Source of the DNA: Clostridiales bacterium
GTDB lineage: Bacteria; Bacillota; Clostridia; Oscillospirales; Oscillospiraceae
DNA length: 14,512 bases
Assembly (NCBI GenBank): GCA_004557075.1
Contig: SFEX01000035.1
Coordinates: forward strand, 1-14,512
Direction of reading: 5' to 3'
In this document: positions 13,785 through 14,512 of the stretch, piece by piece
How positions within the stretch are numbered: the first letter of the stretch is position 1
Layout of the letters: each line of letters opens with the position of its first letter
Notes under the pieces: model-generated
The model's database searches: none
The model's input: only the letters and a program-made list of their open reading frames with translations
What the model was told of the DNA's origin: nothing
Position numbers and translations under genes: made by a program

Positions 13785-13813
13785 ATGATAAAACAGTCGC
13801 AGTTCAAAGTCAA
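13785..13813 (-). promoter_or_regulatory. Promoter of the transketolase-galK-mscS run
   Basis: On the minus strand: -35 TTGACT (13808-13813), exactly 17 nt, -10 TATCAT (13785-13790). Transcription would start near 13778, leaving a leader of about 67 nt that contains a short self-complementary stretch GCGGATTTCCGC (13757-13768) between promoter and ribosome binding site. Confidence 0.7.
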
Positions 13814-13895
13814 CTTTTTTAATCCGGTTTTACGCTTCATGTAGTCGCTTCTGCCGGAATTACCTCTATTGAGATCGCGAGTAGAAGAATGTACC

Positions 13896-13949
13896 GAAAA
13901 CACCTCATCCGTCGGCTGCGCCGACACCTTCCCCTCAAGGGGGAAGGCT
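13896..13949 (+). repeat. CACCTCAT element with two hairpins
   Basis: GAAAACACCTCAT, then the hairpin GTCGGCTGCGCCGAC, then the hairpin CCTTCCCC/GGGGGAAGG around TCAA. The first part recurs at 9577-9604 at the trkH stop codon with a different palindrome. Similar CACCTCATCCG...CCTTC elements are, from memory, very common between genes of gut Firmicutes. Confidence 0.7.
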
Positions 13950-13982
13950 TGACGTGTTCTAAACATTGCTGTTTCTAATTCA

Positions 13983-14063
13983 GAACGCGGGTGCAAAAGG
14001 GACTACTGCCAGTGTCTCCGGTCGGGCATCGGAAATAGAGATTAGTCGAAGCGTAGCAACGAA
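13983..14063 (-). repeat. Dispersed repeat family A, diverged inverted copy
   Basis: Same orientation as 9724-9804: GAACGCGGGTGCAAAAGG, then TCCGGTCGGG, then GAAGCGTAGCAACGAATCGC. The ends are well conserved and the middle has diverged. Confidence 0.75.
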
Positions 14064-14084
14064 TCGCTCTGCGGCAGCAGCCGC

Positions 14085-14109
14085 CCGGTCGGGATACCGC
14101 AAAAGCGAT
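14085..14109 (-). repeat. Short family-A core, near-identical to 110-134
   Basis: Begins CCGGTCGGGATACCGC and ends AAAAGCGAT; it matches 110-134 in 24 of 25 positions. A further family-A end, GAAGCGTAGAAACG, follows to 14128. Confidence 0.8.
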
Positions 14110-14133
14110 TACACGAAGCGTAGAAACGGAAAT

Positions 14134-14166
14134 AAAAAAGACTGAGCCGATGGCTCAGTCTTTTTT
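14134..14166. terminator. Symmetric intrinsic terminator
   Basis: Six As, stem GACTGAGCC (14140-14148), loop GAT, GGCTCAGTC (14152-14160), six Ts (14161-14166): a perfect 15-bp inverted repeat usable from either side. On the minus strand it is the first terminator after the SLH gene (stop at 14336) and shields the transketolase promoter from read-through. Confidence 0.9.
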
Positions 14167-14249
14167 ATTTATCGAAAAGTCCTGCTCATAGTTTCTAAAA
14201 AAACAGAGATGAGGTGGCGGCGGCTGCCGCGGAGCGATTCGGTGCTGCA

Positions 14250-14320
14250 TTTCAAATAGTCGCTTTTGCGTCAGCCCGACCGGTGAGATGGGCAATAATC
14301 GTTTTTGCACTCGCTCACTG
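14250..14320 (+). repeat. Dispersed repeat family A/B, plus copy
   Basis: TTTCAAATAGTCGC, then TTTTGCGTCAGCCCGACCGG, TGAGATGGGCAATAATCG, TTTTTGCACTCGCTC. It joins the family-B tail (GCGTCAGCCC) directly to the family-A core (CGACCGGTGAGAT), suggesting that both are parts of one longer unit. Confidence 0.75.
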
Positions 14321-14335
14321 AATCAGATTTAGTCT

Positions 14336-14512
14336 CTACTCCGCGACGGCTCTGTATATGAACGTCACGACATGGGCGCGGCTGCACGCGAGGCTCGGGC
14401 GGAAGATGCCGTCGCCGTAGCCGGTCGTCACTCCGCTCTCTGCTGCCCACAGGATAGCGTCATAATAGCTGTTTTCCGCAACGTCCGTAAACGGATTTAC
14501 TCCGCTGTTCGC
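14336..14512 (-). CDS. C-terminal end of an SLH-domain (S-layer homology) protein, partial
   Basis: A minus-strand frame open from the window edge to the TAG at 14336; 58 residues are visible. It reads NPFTDVAENSYYDAILWAAE, then SGVTTGYGDGIFRPS, then a C-SRAHVVTFIYRAVAE end. This is the standard SLH repeat: FxDV near the start, YDAI-W helix, G(V/I)-T-G-GDG-FRP loop and the R-E/A-x-V-T-hydrophobic helix. Three such repeats at a C-terminus typically anchor secreted proteins to secondary cell-wall polymers carrying pyruvyl groups. The anchored N-terminal part and the start lie outside the window, so its enzymatic or structural role is unknown. Confidence 0.9.
   Translation of the reverse strand, partial: ANSGVNPFTDVAENSYYDAILWAAESGVTTGYGDGIFRPSLACSRAHVVTFIYRAVAE

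Larger units (their letters stand above)
13814..14335. repeat. Gene-free, repeat-rich region before the transketolase operon
   Basis: No gene is supported. Contents: the element GAAAACACCTCAT plus CCGTCGGCTGCGCCGAC (13896-13925) followed by a CCTTCCCCTCAAGGGGGAAGG hairpin (13929-13949); an inverted family-A copy at 13983-14063; a short family-A piece at 14085-14128; a symmetric terminator at 14134-14166; and a plus-oriented family-A/B copy at 14250-14320. The frame open on the minus strand at 13781-13996 is made of these repeats and has no ribosome binding site. Confidence 0.75.

Noticed and set aside
13781..13996. A 71-codon minus-strand frame in the region upstream of the transketolase genes
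   Set aside because: It is translated from the CACCTCAT and CCTTCCCC repeat element and overlaps the promoter; no ribosome binding site.

Overview
The window looks like chromosomal DNA of a moderately GC-rich Firmicute, most likely a gut Clostridia member related to Oscillospiraceae/Ruminococcaceae. The clues are the Gram-positive hprK-murB-rapZ cluster, split transketolase genes, a galactokinase with the motif variant I associate with Clostridia, an SLH-domain protein end, a zinc-type L28 and strong Shine-Dalgarno sites. Intergenic regions are filled with short dispersed repeats. The taxonomic call is inference; there is no rRNA gene to test it.

Layout, left to right. (1) 1-172 is repeat-rich and has no supported gene. 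(2) 173-3031, minus strand: a tightly coupled hprK-murB-rapZ operon linking carbon catabolite control, peptidoglycan precursor synthesis and the RapZ regulator. (3) 3241-3429, plus: rpmB (L28) with its own promoter and terminator. (4) 3475-3918: repeat cluster without a gene. (5) 3919-9578: a potassium locus in which kdpD-kdpE (minus) diverges from trkA-trkH (plus). The shared intergenic region holds two pairs of direct repeats with an 11-bp period, a good candidate KdpE operator. (6) 9579-9843: repeats, then a 39-codon gene for a one-helix membrane peptide with an arginine-rich tail. (7) 10021-13711, minus: transketolase N half, transketolase C half, galactokinase and an MscS-type channel, apparently one operon from a strong promoter at 13785-13813. 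(8) 13814-14335: more repeats and a symmetric terminator. (9) 14336-14512, minus: C-terminal end of an SLH-domain protein that runs off the window.

How the genes work together: TrkA/TrkH imports K+, KdpD/KdpE probably regulates it, and MscS releases solutes on hypo-osmotic shock, so about half of the window is osmotic/ion homeostasis. The split transketolase and galactokinase serve sugar use; hprK provides catabolite control.

I found no defence system, phage, transposase, CRISPR array, tRNA or rRNA. The more unusual material is the repeat families (one copy supplies the C-terminal codons and stop of kdpE), the candidate operator between kdpD and trkA, the KdpD that lacks the classic N-terminal domain, and the orphan membrane peptide.
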